From contig NZ_JAIGNI010000003.1 in NCBI RefSeq assembly GCF_026130175.1, forward strand, positions 62,001-126,000: a DNA stretch of 64,000 nucleotides, read 5' to 3'. The number at the start of each line of letters is the position of its first letter. Within the stretch, counting starts at the first letter, position 1. The translations under genes were made by a program, and so were the position numbers. The notes below the pieces were generated by a model that saw nothing but the letters and a program-made list of their open reading frames with translations, did not search any database and was not told the DNA's origin. This document shows positions 54,440 through 64,000 of the stretch, one piece after another. This stretch comes from Lyngbya sp. CCAP 1446/10 (lineage in GTDB: Bacteria > Cyanobacteriota > Cyanobacteriia > Cyanobacteriales > Microcoleaceae).

Positions 54440-54635
54440 TTTTTCTGTAGGTTTAAGGTGACTCAATTGTTGTGATTAACTTATTGTAACAGATCGCCAT
54501 TCCCGACACCAAACATCAGAAATGCGATCGCACTCACCATCCTTACCCACATCAATAGCCCTCCCAAACCAGTAACACAGGCAAAACCGCTAACAACCGT
54601 TCCCGAAAATTTAAACTTGCGCCGAGTGCTCACAT

Positions 54636-55037
54636 TTACCAAATTGTGTCTATACTAGATAATTGAATCCGACGATCGCGACTAATAACCGGTACATTAA
54701 GATACAAAGCAGTAGCAGCAATAATGCGATCGGGTAAATCGGGAATTTGCGATCGGTCTACTTGCCTTAAAGTCAAAGCTATATTGCGATCGAAAGGAAT
54801 TTCAACCAATAACGCATCATCGCTCTCAACTTCTCTCAATAATAGATCGAGAGTAGTTGAATTAATCCGCCCTCTCTCGCTCAGATAGACAATTTCTGCT
54901 AATGTAATTGATGAAAAAGCCACCTGATTTCCCTCGGCAGCTATCTCTTCTATTGTCGTTCTAGCAGTCACGGAAAGTCGTGAATCGGCAAAGATATACC
55001 AGATAACAGCATGAGTATCAGCTACAGCACGCAGCAT
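54636..55037 (-). CDS. PIN-domain (VapC-family) toxin
   Basis: PIN-domain toxins are ribonucleases of type II toxin-antitoxin systems. From the ATG at 55037 the protein has 133 residues and shows AVADTHAVIWYIFADSRLS (first catalytic Asp), SSITLAEIVYLSERGRI (acidic residue), and LPDRIIAATALYLNVPVISRDRRIQ (Asp), the four-acid PIN pattern. Its start overlaps the upstream antitoxin stop by one base (TAATG), showing translational coupling. Ten extra residues from a TTG-like start at 55067 are unlikely. Confidence 0.9.
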   Translation of the reverse strand: MLRAVADTHAVIWYIFADSRLSVTARTTIEEIAAEGNQVAFSSITLAEIVYLSERGRINSTTLDLLLREVESDDALLVEIPFDRNIALTLRQVDRSQIPDLPDRIIAATALYLNVPVISRDRRIQLSSIDTIW

Positions 55038-55264
55038 TAGAAATCTTCCCTTGGGAAATTCGCCCATTCTTCGCTGCGAGCTTCATCTATATCAGCGGTA
55101 GAAGGTGCAATTCCCAAGTCAGCACATAAACCCCACAATGATTTGCGGGGAGCGGGCCGAACAACTAATTCTCGTTCTATTTCAGGAACTATCGACTTAA
55201 TCAATCGTAACTTTTCGGCTAGAGACAAGTGCTTGACAAGATTTAAAACCGCCTCAAAAGTCAT
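55037..55264 (-). CDS. Antitoxin of the PIN-domain toxin
   Basis: The 75-residue protein (MTFEAVLNLVKHLSLAEKLRLIKSIVPEIE) starts with two helices and ends in an acidic, disordered tail (DIDEARSEEWANFPREDF) that would wrap the toxin, as in many VapB-like antitoxins. The first part resembles DNA-binding antitoxin N-termini but I cannot name its fold. The stop TAA shares one base with the toxin's ATG. The two genes make a compact operon. Confidence 0.88.
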   Translation of the reverse strand: MTFEAVLNLVKHLSLAEKLRLIKSIVPEIERELVVRPAPRKSLWGLCADLGIAPSTADIDEARSEEWANFPREDF

Positions 55265-55472
55265 GTTTTTTATGTTGCAATTTGTGATTGATGTAATTGT
55301 AGCATTTTGGCTGCTAAGGACAGCATCACCAGGTTTGGGTTAAGAAGATTCGTTTACTACGGTTCCCTGAAAAGTTAAAAGTGTGTCGAAACTATCTAAA
55401 CGTGCTATATTCAACTGCGTCAACCCTGAACAGCGCTTTCAGGTAATGCAAAATTATCAACGAGTCAACTAA

Positions 55473-57122
55473 ATGCCCTCTACTTTCAAGAAATTAGCTT
55501 CGATCGCAATCTTCTTCGTAGCAGTCAAAATTTTAGTTGACTCAGGGCACTTCCAAAAAGCTGCCAACGACATCACACACAGAAACCCAGCCAGCGCCAC
55601 ATCAGACACCGAAACTCTCCGACACACAACCAGCAAAACTTCAAAATTGCCCCAAACATCAGCAGATAGAAAGTTTGATGTAGTAGTGTATGGCGATGAA
55701 GTACCGGGAATATGTGCCGCAATATGGGCCAAGAAAACTTTAGGTGAAAAAGGCAAAGTTGCGATCGTGCGATCGAACTACGCAACAGCTCTTTTGGGCG
55801 GCGTACTCACCCGTGGCGGTTTAGGTTACGTCGATTTAGATAAAATCCCCGATTGGTACCGCCAACCCTACGCCCAATGTTTCCGAGAATTCTTAGACAA
55901 AGCCAATGTTCCCGAATCTTGCTTAGAACCAAAAACCGCTGACAAAGCTCTTAGAGAGATGCTTTCGGAAGCCGGAATTAAAGTTATTTCCAACTCAACT
56001 CTGACTCCTCATGTAGTAAATCAAAAAATAGAATATGCCGAAGTCAAAGAGAGCAATATAAAAATTGAAGCTAATTCTTTTATTGATGTAACTCAAGACG
56101 CAGAACTGGCAAGAAAAGCCGGATTATCTTATTATACAGGATATGAATCGCAAAACATCAAATCAAAAAATGAATCCTTAGCTATATCTGTAGTTCCGAC
56201 AATTACCGGGCTAACGATCGCCGATTTACGCAAAATAGAAGATGACATTCTCTACGACACTCCTTTAGTAGAAAAGATTAAAGCCAGCATTAGCAAATAT
56301 AAAGATCCTGCCAGTACAGAATTCTGGATGAGGAATTTTTTGACTCCGATTTATCAAGCCTATCGAGACGGCTACAATATCAGAAGCGTAGCTATAGGTG
56401 CAGCATATCACGTAGATAGAAATCTCCCCTTTACTCAAGAAAAAGGATTCTTTTTTGACAAGGCAAATATTTGCGTTTATAAAAATAACTCGATGTCGTG
56501 GAACGGGTTTCTGTTTAAATACAAAGTTGACGAATTGATGAAGATGGAAGCTAACGGCAGAAAACCGACTCCTGAAATGGTTAAAGAAATGTCATACCTG
56601 CAAGAATGGCTGCAAAAAAAGTCTGGTAAAGATGTAAGACTATTTATCCCGGATGAGATTTATATCAGACAAACTTTGAATGTGCGCGATGTGGTAGCGC
56701 CGCTGACGGGGAAGGAGATTATCCAAGGTGGCACATTACCCGAAAAGTCGATCGGCAGTTTTTCCTATGATTTCGACTTGCGGGGCGGAGTCAAGGATTT
56801 GGGTTCGAGAATTCCGCCGCTGCCGGTGTATAATTTCGGGATAGAGAGCGCTTTGGCGAGTAAAGTGAGTAATTTAGCTATTGTAGGGCGATCGTCCGGA
56901 TATGTAGGTATGGCGGTATCAGTCGGGCGAATTGCCACAGTGAATATTTATCAAGGACAAGGTGTGGGCGTAGCCGCTGGTTTGGCTAGCAAGTTGGGCG
57001 TGCCGCTGAATACGATTACTTCGAGTAAAACCAGAGAAACTTTGGAAGCTTTAACGGGGAAAACTACGTATTTGTCGGGGAGAGATACGAGTTATGGGGT
57101 GGATTATAAGGAGGTCAAATAA
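55473..57122 (+). CDS. Membrane-anchored FAD-dependent oxidoreductase
   Basis: The 549-residue protein has an N-terminal membrane anchor or signal (FKKLASIAIFFVAVKILV), a Ser/Thr-rich linker, then a Rossmann nucleotide-binding region (KFDVVVYGDEVPGICAAIWAKK, residues 68-89, with the first Gly of GxGxxG changed). FIDVTQDAELARKAGL and the C-terminal SNLAIVGRSSGYVGMAVSVGRIATVN fit the FAD_oxidored family (xanthan-lyase/thiazole-type). The flavin site looks mostly kept. Substrate unknown. It starts at the ATG at 55473, stands alone, and is likely to face the periplasm. Confidence 0.85.
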   Translation: MPSTFKKLASIAIFFVAVKILVDSGHFQKAANDITHRNPASATSDTETLRHTTSKTSKLPQTSADRKFDVVVYGDEVPGICAAIWAKKTLGEKGKVAIVRSNYATALLGGVLTRGGLGYVDLDKIPDWYRQPYAQCFREFLDKANVPESCLEPKTADKALREMLSEAGIKVISNSTLTPHVVNQKIEYAEVKESNIKIEANSFIDVTQDAELARKAGLSYYTGYESQNIKSKNESLAISVVPTITGLTIADLRKIEDDILYDTPLVEKIKASISKYKDPASTEFWMRNFLTPIYQAYRDGYNIRSVAIGAAYHVDRNLPFTQEKGFFFDKANICVYKNNSMSWNGFLFKYKVDELMKMEANGRKPTPEMVKEMSYLQEWLQKKSGKDVRLFIPDEIYIRQTLNVRDVVAPLTGKEIIQGGTLPEKSIGSFSYDFDLRGGVKDLGSRIPPLPVYNFGIESALASKVSNLAIVGRSSGYVGMAVSVGRIATVNIYQGQGVGVAAGLASKLGVPLNTITSSKTRETLEALTGKTTYLSGRDTSYGVDYKEVK

Positions 57123-57515
57123 TATTTGTAAACAGTCGTAAAGGCCGTTAATATGCCTTAAAAATCCGCATTCTTCAAGACTTCGGAAGTTTTAAACAAT
57201 TAGGGCTTGCTGAAAAAGTCCACAAATCGAATCTAGGTGCCAAACAGCTTGAAAAATGGGAGATTCGGAGATGGGTTTTCAAATTTACTCCACAATTTTC
57301 CACCGAAATCCAAGGATTTTGAGCCGACAAACGTCATAACCTTGCACTTTTTTGTCTTTAAAAACCTTGAAACCGTTGGCAGTCATAGCTTCTAGTTATA
57401 TTCAGCAAGCCCCAATTAGATATCACCAATGTTAAATCCCACCTACAAACTACAAACTTTTGTTTGATAATTTCTATCGAAACCTCATCTTCTACGGCGA
57501 AAGATTCCCCAACTC
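57123..57515. other. Gap containing a MITE
   Basis: This gap after the FAD oxidoreductase holds only the 209-bp MITE (57203-57411) with its target duplication. The residual flanks show no gene. Confidence 0.7.
57203..57411. mobile_element. 209-bp MITE with 12-bp perfect TIRs and 6-bp target duplication
   Basis: The ends GGGCTTGCTGAA (57203-57214) and TTCAGCAAGCCC (57400-57411) are perfect inverted repeats. They are flanked on both sides by CAATTA (57197-57202 and 57412-57417), an exact target-site duplication. No reading frame of useful size lies inside. It is a non-autonomous element; the parent transposase is not in this window. Confidence 0.92.
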
Positions 57516-57890
57516 TTAAATATCCTCTCGCTCTTCGCTCTGCTGCTGCTCGTATTCTGTAATAATATTCTGAATATCCTCTGCTGCAATATCGACCTGT
57601 TCGGATTTGGTGTAAACGGTCAGCAAAATGATTCCCGTTGCTGTTTGGACGTAGTAAATTAAACGATATCCACCACTTTTACCTTTTTGAGTGTCGCTAT
57701 TTCGGACTCTTAACTTGAAGACGGCATAACCCACTCCAGCAATTCGATCTCCTGGCAGTTCTCCCCGTGTGAGTTGTTCGATAACGGGTTGAATATCATT
57801 GCGTATGCTGCGGTATTTTTTGGCAAGAGTGCGTAAATTGCGATTGAAGGTTGGTGAAACTATAACTTGAATTAAGGGCAAGTCAGTCAT
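57516..57890 (-). CDS. RelE/ParE-family toxin
   Basis: From the ATG at 57890 (MTDLPLIQVIVSPTFNRNL) the protein has 124 residues with a RelE/ParE fold: IVSPTFNRNLRTLAKKYRSIRNDIQPVIEQL, GYAVFKLRVRNSDTQKGKSGGYRLIYYV, then ILLTVYTKSEQVDI. The basic KLRVRNSDT...GGYRLIYY block is a typical RelE strand-strand motif. It overlaps the antitoxin by eight bases. The target (mRNA or gyrase) is not readable. Confidence 0.88.
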   Translation of the reverse strand: MTDLPLIQVIVSPTFNRNLRTLAKKYRSIRNDIQPVIEQLTRGELPGDRIAGVGYAVFKLRVRNSDTQKGKSGGYRLIYYVQTATGIILLTVYTKSEQVDIAAEDIQNIITEYEQQQSEEREDI

Positions 57891-58218
57891 TTTCAATTCC
57901 TTCCCACATTTGAGCAACCGAAATGGTTTGCCCAGTCATGGCTTCGTGCCAAGCTTGCCGAAAATCTTGTAGAAGCGCTGTTTTAGATTGGCCCTCTCCG
58001 TCAATTTCTGAGGGTTCTGGAATACTAAAAGAATTAGCAGGAGGCATCTCTTGGATTTCTGCTGAGAAAACCTCTGGCAGATTATTTTGCGAAATGATTA
58101 CCCCCTGACGTTGCTTTTGGCTTAGAAACTCTATAAAACTCGCAACTAATGCCAGATGTTCTGGAGAGAGTCGATCGAGCCATCGATCGATTTGATGTCG
58201 AAGTGCTGCTACATTCAT
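57883..58218 (-). CDS. Antitoxin partner of the RelE/ParE toxin
   Basis: The 111-residue protein begins MNVAALRHQIDRWLDRLSPEHLALVASFIEFL, a helical start often seen in cyanobacterial antitoxins, and has a flexible middle (EMPPANSFSIPEPSEIDGEG) and helical end (FRQAWHEAMTGQTISVAQMWEGIEND). It has no named domain I can place. Its last codons overlap the toxin's start by eight bases (ATGACTGA), a hallmark of coupled TA pairs. Confidence 0.82.
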   Translation of the reverse strand: MNVAALRHQIDRWLDRLSPEHLALVASFIEFLSQKQRQGVIISQNNLPEVFSAEIQEMPPANSFSIPEPSEIDGEGQSKTALLQDFRQAWHEAMTGQTISVAQMWEGIEND

Positions 58219-58464
58219 AATGCCATGATACCTGTGAATTCTACCTTTATTTTAACGTAAAATTACAATGTTTCATCTCAATTACCATAATATTTGTAGG
58301 GGCAGCTTCGCCAAGATATATAATGAAAACGAGAGATATAGTAAACCCGCCCCGCCTTGAATATCGCTCTTCCCTCTAACATCCTCTGGCACTGATGTGG
58401 TTTAAAACTCTTCTCCTCCCTTCTGTGGCACAATCTTAATATAAAAACAGCACCCTTGCAGCAA

Positions 58465-61191
58465 ATGACCGCAAACCTACCGCCCCAATACGACCCCAAA
58501 GCCACCGAAACCAAGTGGCAAAAATACTGGGAAGACAACCAAACCTTCAAAGCAGACCCAGAAACAGGCGGCGAACCCTACTGCGTCGTCATCCCGCCCC
58601 CCAACGTCACCGGCAGCCTCCACATGGGACACGCCTTTGAAGAAACCCTCATTGATGTCCTCGTCCGCTATCACCGCATGACTGGACGCAATACCCTGTG
58701 GTTGCCGGGAACGGATCATGCTAGCATCGCAGTTCAAACAATTCTCGAAAAACAACTCAAAGCAGAAGGCAAAACTCGCCACGATTTAGGCCGAGAAAAA
58801 TTCTTAGAACGCGCTTGGGAATGGAAAGCTGAATCTGGCAATACTATTACTAATCAACTCCGCAGTTTGGGCGTGTCTGTCGATTGGTCGCGAGAACGCT
58901 TTACGATGGATGAAGGCCTATCCGCTGCGGTTTTAGAAGCCTTTGTCCGCCTCTACGATGAGGGGCTGATTTATCGCGGCAATTACTTGGTGAATTGGTG
59001 TCCGGCGAGTCAGTCTGCTGTGTCGGATTTGGAGGTTGACCAGCAGGAAGTTGAGGGGCATTTGTGGCATTTCCGCTATCCTTTGACCGACGGTTCCGGT
59101 TATTTGGAGGTGGCGACTACTCGGCCGGAAACGATGCTGGGCGATACTGGGGTGGCCGTGAATCCAGAGGACGATCGCTATAAACATCTTATCGGTAAAA
59201 CTGTCACTTTGCCCATTCTCAATCGCGAAATTCCCATCATTGCCGATGAGTTTGTCGATCCAACTTTCGGAACTGGCTGTGTCAAAGTGACTCCCGCCCA
59301 CGATCCGAATGACTTCGAGATGGGTAAGCGTCACAATTTGCCGTTTATTAACATCATGAATAAGGACGGCACTTTAAACGAAAATGCCGGAGAGTTCCAG
59401 GGACAAGATAGATTTGTCGCCCGCAAAAATGTGGTAAAGCGGTTAGAAACTGACGGCGTTTTAGTAAAAATAGAAGATTACAAACATACAGTACCGTATA
59501 GCGAACGTGGCAAAGTTCCCGTCGAACCTTTGCTATCTACACAATGGTTTGTGAAAATCGATCCGCTTTCTCAACGCGCGTTAGAAGCCTTAGACAAAAG
59601 TAATTCGCCTGTATTTGTTCCTGACAGATGGACAAAGGTTTATCGCGATTGGTTGGTGAAGCTGAAAGATTGGTGTATTTCCCGGCAATTGTGGTGGGGA
59701 CACCAAATCCCGGCTTGGTATGCTGTTAGCGAAACTAACGGCGAAATTACTGATACAACGCCGTTTGTGGTGGCTAAAAGTGAAGCTGATGCTAGGGAAA
59801 AAGCAGTGGCTAAGTTTGGCAAAGATGTCGAATTAGCAAGAGATCCAGATGTATTGGATACTTGGTTTTCGTCTGGGTTGTGGCCTTTTTCAACTCTGGG
59901 ATGGCCGGACGAAACTAAGGATTTGGATTTTTACTATCCGACAACTACTCTGGTGACAGGTTTTGATATCATCTTTTTCTGGGTTGCTAGAATGACGATG
60001 ATGGCAGGACATTTTACTGAAAAGATGCCGTTTGAGACTGTTTACATTCACGGTTTGGTGTTGGATGAAAACGGTCACAAAATGTCTAAGAGTAAAAACA
60101 ATGGTATTGATCCGCTGTTGTTAATTGCTAAGTACGGAACTGATGCTTTGCGCTACACTTTGGTTAAGGAAGTGATTGGGGCTGGGCAGAATATTCGCAT
60201 GGAGTACGATCGCAAAACTGATGAATCGAAATCAGTCGAGGCGTCCCGGAACTTCACAAATAAGCTGTGGAATGCGGCCCGGTTTGTGATGATGAATCTG
60301 GAGGGACAGACTCCGCAGCAGTTGGGAAGTCCGGCTGTGGAAGGTGGTAATTTGGAATTGTGCGATCGCTGGATTCTTTCTCGCTATCATCAAGTTGTGC
60401 AACAAAGCCGCAATTCTTTGGAAACTTACGGTTTGGGAGAAGCGGCTAAGAATCTTTACGAGTTTATTTGGGGCGATTTTTGCGACTGGTATATTGAGTT
60501 AGTCAAATCTCGCTTACAACAGGATGCTGAACCAAATTCTAAGAAAGTCGCGCAGCAAACTTTTGCTTTTGTGTTGGAAGGAATTCTGAAATTGCTGCAT
60601 CCTTTTATGCCGCACATTACTGAGGAAATTTGGCACACTCTGACTCAAACAGGTGACGATCAATGTTTGGCTTTGCAAGCTTATCCTGAAGCGGATACAT
60701 CGCTAATCGATCCAGAATTAGAACAGCAGTTTGAGTTGCTGTTCGGGACTATTCGCACTATTCGCAATTTGCGGGCAGATTCTGATATCAAACCCAGTGT
60801 GAAGGTGACGGCGATTTTGCAAAGCGAAAGCGAGAAGGAACGCCAAATTATCTCGGATGGAAGCGTTTACATCAAAGATTTGGCTAAGGTGGAAAATCTG
60901 ACTGTTACTGCTAGTTTGGATGGAGATTTGGGACAGACAATTGCTGGGGTTGTCGGTACTGTACAAGTATTGATTCCTCTGGCTGGGGTGGTGGATTTGG
61001 TGGCTTTGCGCGGTAAATTAGAGAAGAAGCTGGCCAAGGTGGAAGCTGAAATTAAGCATACTGCGGCGCGTTTGACTAATCAAAAGTTTGTGGATAAGGC
61101 TGATCCGCAAGTGGTTCAGGTGGCGCGGGATGGTTTGGCTGAAGCCGAAAAACAAGCTGAGATTTTGCGCGATCGGCTAAAGTTGTTTTAG
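58465..61191 (+). CDS. valS: Valyl-tRNA synthetase
   Basis: ValRS charges tRNA-Val and edits threonine. The 908-residue class I enzyme has the HIGH motif as HMGH (53-56) in [16 protein letters not shown], the editing domain with [17 protein letters not shown] and [37 protein letters not shown] at 539-543 and an anticodon-binding domain, ending in a coiled coil ([23 protein letters not shown]). I chose the ATG at 58465; a TTG at 58456 adds three residues. It stands alone; 247 bases upstream are AT-rich. Confidence 0.97.
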   Translation: MTANLPPQYDPKATETKWQKYWEDNQTFKADPETGGEPYCVVIPPPNVTGSLHMGHAFEETLIDVLVRYHRMTGRNTLWLPGTDHASIAVQTILEKQLKAEGKTRHDLGREKFLERAWEWKAESGNTITNQLRSLGVSVDWSRERFTMDEGLSAAVLEAFVRLYDEGLIYRGNYLVNWCPASQSAVSDLEVDQQEVEGHLWHFRYPLTDGSGYLEVATTRPETMLGDTGVAVNPEDDRYKHLIGKTVTLPILNREIPIIADEFVDPTFGTGCVKVTPAHDPNDFEMGKRHNLPFINIMNKDGTLNENAGEFQGQDRFVARKNVVKRLETDGVLVKIEDYKHTVPYSERGKVPVEPLLSTQWFVKIDPLSQRALEALDKSNSPVFVPDRWTKVYRDWLVKLKDWCISRQLWWGHQIPAWYAVSETNGEITDTTPFVVAKSEADAREKAVAKFGKDVELARDPDVLDTWFSSGLWPFSTLGWPDETKDLDFYYPTTTLVTGFDIIFFWVARMTMMAGHFTEKMPFETVYIHGLVLDENGHKMSKSKNNGIDPLLLIAKYGTDALRYTLVKEVIGAGQNIRMEYDRKTDESKSVEASRNFTNKLWNAARFVMMNLEGQTPQQLGSPAVEGGNLELCDRWILSRYHQVVQQSRNSLETYGLGEAAKNLYEFIWGDFCDWYIELVKSRLQQDAEPNSKKVAQQTFAFVLEGILKLLHPFMPHITEEIWHTLTQTGDDQCLALQAYPEADTSLIDPELEQQFELLFGTIRTIRNLRADSDIKPSVKVTAILQSESEKERQIISDGSVYIKDLAKVENLTVTASLDGDLGQTIAGVVGTVQVLIPLAGVVDLVALRGKLEKKLAKVEAEIKHTAARLTNQKFVDKADPQVVQVARDGLAEAEKQAEILRDRLKLF

Positions 61192-61223
61192 TCATTAGTC
61201 ATTAGTCAGCAGTCATTAGTCGC

Positions 61224-61478
61224 GGGTTGGGTGAGAAACCGGGTTTCTACCCAATTTTCTGTTTAGTTACCAGAAATCTCGAAAGAAACCCGGTTTCTGA
61301 GATGATTCGTGGGTGGGCGAGAAACCGGGTTTCTATGAAATTTTCTGTTTAGTTACGAGAAATCTCGAAAGAAACCCGGTTTCTGAGGTGATTCGCGGGT
61401 GGGGTGAGAAACCGGGTTTCTACCCAATTTTCTGTTTAGTTACCAGAAATCTCGAAAGAAACCCGGTTTCTGAGGTTA
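61224..61478. repeat. Three tandem 86-87-bp units with GAAACCGGGTTTC hairpins
   Basis: Units start with GAGAAACCGGGTTTCT at 61233, 61319 and 61406. Each carries GAAACCGGGTTTC, then TTTTCTGTTTAGTTA, then CTCGAAAGAAACCCGGTTTC, so each can form a long hairpin. Units 1 and 3 are nearly identical. A relative (GAAACCTGG...CCCGGTTTC) lies at 63052-63119. The 80-residue frame over this stretch is an artefact. Confidence 0.97.
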
Positions 61479-61511
61479 TTGCCGAAATTACCGAAATTAC
61501 CAATTACCCTG

Positions 61512-61964
61512 ATGTTATATTTAGCCAAAGTACAAAAGAAGGATATTTTAGATGAGATAAGTCTGCAATTGCTGGCTTGTCAAAATGCTGATGAGACTTG
61601 GGCTATTCTTCCCGAACAAACTGTCTTGATAGTGCCGCCCAATTGTGACCAAAATGTGTTAAATCAAGGAATGCTAGTATTAGCAGATATTGGCGAAAAT
61701 CGCAACATTTTGCAGGTTCAAACCGCTACAAACTGGGTGCTAGAATTAGTTGAAAAGTATTTAGCCACAGGCTTTACTCCCGATTTTTTGCAGCAAGAAG
61801 CCCAGAAAGCAGAAGAGTGCCGCCAATCTCTCACTTTGCAAAGTCAAGAATTGTCTCGAAGATCGATCGAACTTGAAGCCCGCCGCGAACAAATTCAAAA
61901 TTTAGAAGCCAAACTCCAGCAGGAAAAACAATTGCTGGAAAGCAAAAATCCGCCCTCGGAATAG
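61512..61964 (+). CDS. Conserved hypothetical protein with coiled-coil C-terminus
   Basis: The 150-residue product has a mixed alpha/beta N-terminal half (LYLAKVQKKDILDEISLQLLACQNADETWAILPEQTVLI, ATNWVLELVEKYLATGFTPDFLQQEA) and a charged coiled coil at about 95-145 (ECRQSLTLQSQELSRRSIELEARREQIQNLEAKLQQE). I recognise the pattern from cyanobacteria but no named function. I chose the ATG at 61512; an upstream TTG would begin in the repeat. It faces crtB convergently, 64 bases away. Confidence 0.78.
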   Translation: MLYLAKVQKKDILDEISLQLLACQNADETWAILPEQTVLIVPPNCDQNVLNQGMLVLADIGENRNILQVQTATNWVLELVEKYLATGFTPDFLQQEAQKAEECRQSLTLQSQELSRRSIELEARREQIQNLEAKLQQEKQLLESKNPPSE

Positions 61965-62028
61965 AATTTCGATGCGCCATAACAAAGTCCGCCGGCGCGG
62001 ACTCATATCGAAGCAATATGGCCAGCGG

Positions 62029-62958
62029 CTAAAGCACTTTTGACTTTATCCAAGCGGCGGGGAGACACAGCAATTTCTGAGAATTGCTGACATAGGCCCG
62101 CTTCTGGAAAACATCGTACTGATTCCGTTCGATCGCATTTAAGATTCTGCTGTACAACATCGTAGCAGCCCACACTGTCCAGCGGATATCGGGACTCAAA
62201 ACTTTGATTCCGGGCTCGGCGCTGGTGTATAATTTGCGAGCTCGCTGAATTTGAAACTTCATCAACTCCCGCCAGCGGTTGTCAATCACACCGTTGAATA
62301 AATCTTCTTCGGTGTAGTTAAACAGCGCTAAGTCTTCTAAGGGCAGGTAAATGCGGCCACGACGGGCGTCTTCTCCGACATCGCGCAGAATGTTAGTTAA
62401 CTGCTTGGCTATACCGAGGGCGATTGCTTCTTCCTTGGGAATTTTATTTCCCCAGTGCCAATTCCAGTTGGCAGCCCGGTTCGATTCGTCCACACCCATC
62501 ACAGACATCGACATCAGCCCGACAGTACCCGCTACTCGATAACAGTAAAGATTGAGCTCTTCAAAAGTTTGGTAGCGGCTGCGGTACAAGTCCATTTGCT
62601 GGCCCGCAATCATCTCTCTAAACGGCTGAATGTCGATCGGGAAACGAGACAAGGTATCCACCAAAGCCACGTCGTAATCGTCGTGGGGATGGCCCGCAAA
62701 CAATGATTCTAGGCGTTTTTCCCACAGATTTAGGGTTTCAGGGGTCGTGGTCTCAGAACCAGGCCCGTCTACGAGTTCGTCGGTGCGGCGGCACCAAACG
62801 TAAATCGCCCAGATAGCCCGACGTTTGGCTTCGGGCATGAGTTGAGTGCCTAAATAAAAATTTTTGGCATAACTCGCTGTGACTTGGCGGCACAATTCGT
62901 AGGATTCTTCCAAAGAAGCCAGAGTTCTCATGCACTGGAGTTTTGACAGTTGCAGCAT
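62029..62958 (-). CDS. crtB: Phytoene synthase
   Basis: CrtB joins two geranylgeranyl diphosphates to make phytoene. The 309-residue enzyme has both aspartate-rich motifs: RRTDELVDG (Asp60, Asp64) and ILRDVGEDARRGRIYLP near residue 195, plus YCYRVAGTVGLMSMSVMG. Length and ends match the cyanobacterial type (C-terminus LLCLPAAWIKSKVL). It starts at the ATG at 62958. crtP lies 208 bases upstream on the same strand, giving the usual crtP-crtB pair. The gap holds a GAAACCTGG/CCCGGTTTC repeat. Confidence 0.97.
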   Translation of the reverse strand: MLQLSKLQCMRTLASLEESYELCRQVTASYAKNFYLGTQLMPEAKRRAIWAIYVWCRRTDELVDGPGSETTTPETLNLWEKRLESLFAGHPHDDYDVALVDTLSRFPIDIQPFREMIAGQQMDLYRSRYQTFEELNLYCYRVAGTVGLMSMSVMGVDESNRAANWNWHWGNKIPKEEAIALGIAKQLTNILRDVGEDARRGRIYLPLEDLALFNYTEEDLFNGVIDNRWRELMKFQIQRARKLYTSAEPGIKVLSPDIRWTVWAATMLYSRILNAIERNQYDVFQKRAYVSNSQKLLCLPAAWIKSKVL

Positions 62959-63166
62959 CCGAGAATAAGAAATTTAAAGATTAGAACTGAAATTCCCCCG
63001 TTGAGACAACGGGAGATTCTTTTACGTCTTTAGGATTGACGCATCCGAACCGAGAAACCTGGTTTTTTAACCGAGATTGAGGGTTTTCAGCAAATATTTT
63101 GGCTAAAAACCCGGTTTCACGTCGCCCGCGCGCAAATCCCAGTATTTATGAAAAATTCTTAATTTT

Positions 63167-64000
<834 letters not shown>

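Noticed and set aside
61224-61478. CRISPR array or 80-residue gene
   Set aside because: Units of 86-87 bp are whole tandem copies with internal palindromes and no unique spacers; the frame is only repeat translation.

Overview
The window is a chromosomal stretch of a cyanobacterium. Photosystem I subunit PsaD, phosphoribulokinase, ferredoxin-NADP reductase with a phycobilisome-linker domain, phytoene synthase and a plant-type phytoene desaturase, cyanobacteria-only small families (DUF3285, DUF2605, DUF2973) and very frequent GCGATCGC (HIP1) octamers all point there. Heptameric tandem repeats and many dispersed hairpin repeats suggest a large filamentous genome of the Oscillatoria/Microcoleus type; that last step is inference.

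Layout. 0-6 kb: start of moeA, a membrane protein, a fresh tandem duplication of a Uma2-family gene, cobO, and a large membrane glycosyltransferase with TPRs. 6-13 kb: tRNA-Phe, a membrane protein with a GYF-like tail, ribBA, a pentapeptide-repeat protein and a HerA-like ATPase. 13.8-17.4 kb: a haem gas sensor (H-NOX) coupled to its histidine kinase, then a group 2 sigma factor. 17.6-23.2 kb: a small conserved protein, a TnpB-only IS200/IS605-type element amid repeats, and a CHASE4-HAMP-PAS-PAS kinase. 23.5-28 kb, minus strand: a fasciclin protein, a metallo-hydrolase, and the conserved block DUF3285-ybeY-dgkA-trpG. 28-34.5 kb: a 42-bp perfect palindrome, a hypothetical gene, a DUF1350 hydrolase, three tandem DUF4058 genes and thrS. 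35-39.7 kb: DUF2605-DUF2973, a DICT-GAF kinase, a kinase relic, a peptidoglycan-binding protein and psaD. 40-46.7 kb: acetyltransferase-trpE, PhzF, two less certain genes and hom. 46.8-51.1 kb: a Uma2 protein with a glutamine-rich coiled coil, then divergent petH and prk. 51.2-58.2 kb: a defence-like accessory stretch with mcrC and an unusual mcrB, two toxin-antitoxin pairs, an FAD oxidoreductase and an MITE. 58.4-64 kb: valS, a triple 87-bp repeat, a coiled-coil protein, and crtB downstream of crtP, which runs off the right edge.

How the genes fit together. Most are housekeeping: tryptophan synthesis (trpE, trpG, in separate places), carbon fixation and NADPH supply (prk, petH, psaD), carotenoids (crtP-crtB), riboflavin, cobalamin and molybdopterin cofactors, and two aminoacyl-tRNA synthetases. 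Three sensor kinases and one alternative sigma factor add regulation. Accessory material lies at about 18-20 kb (TnpB) and 51-58 kb (McrBC, toxin-antitoxin pairs, MITE). Several families of palindromic repeats fill the intergenic gaps and have entered two genes in frame.
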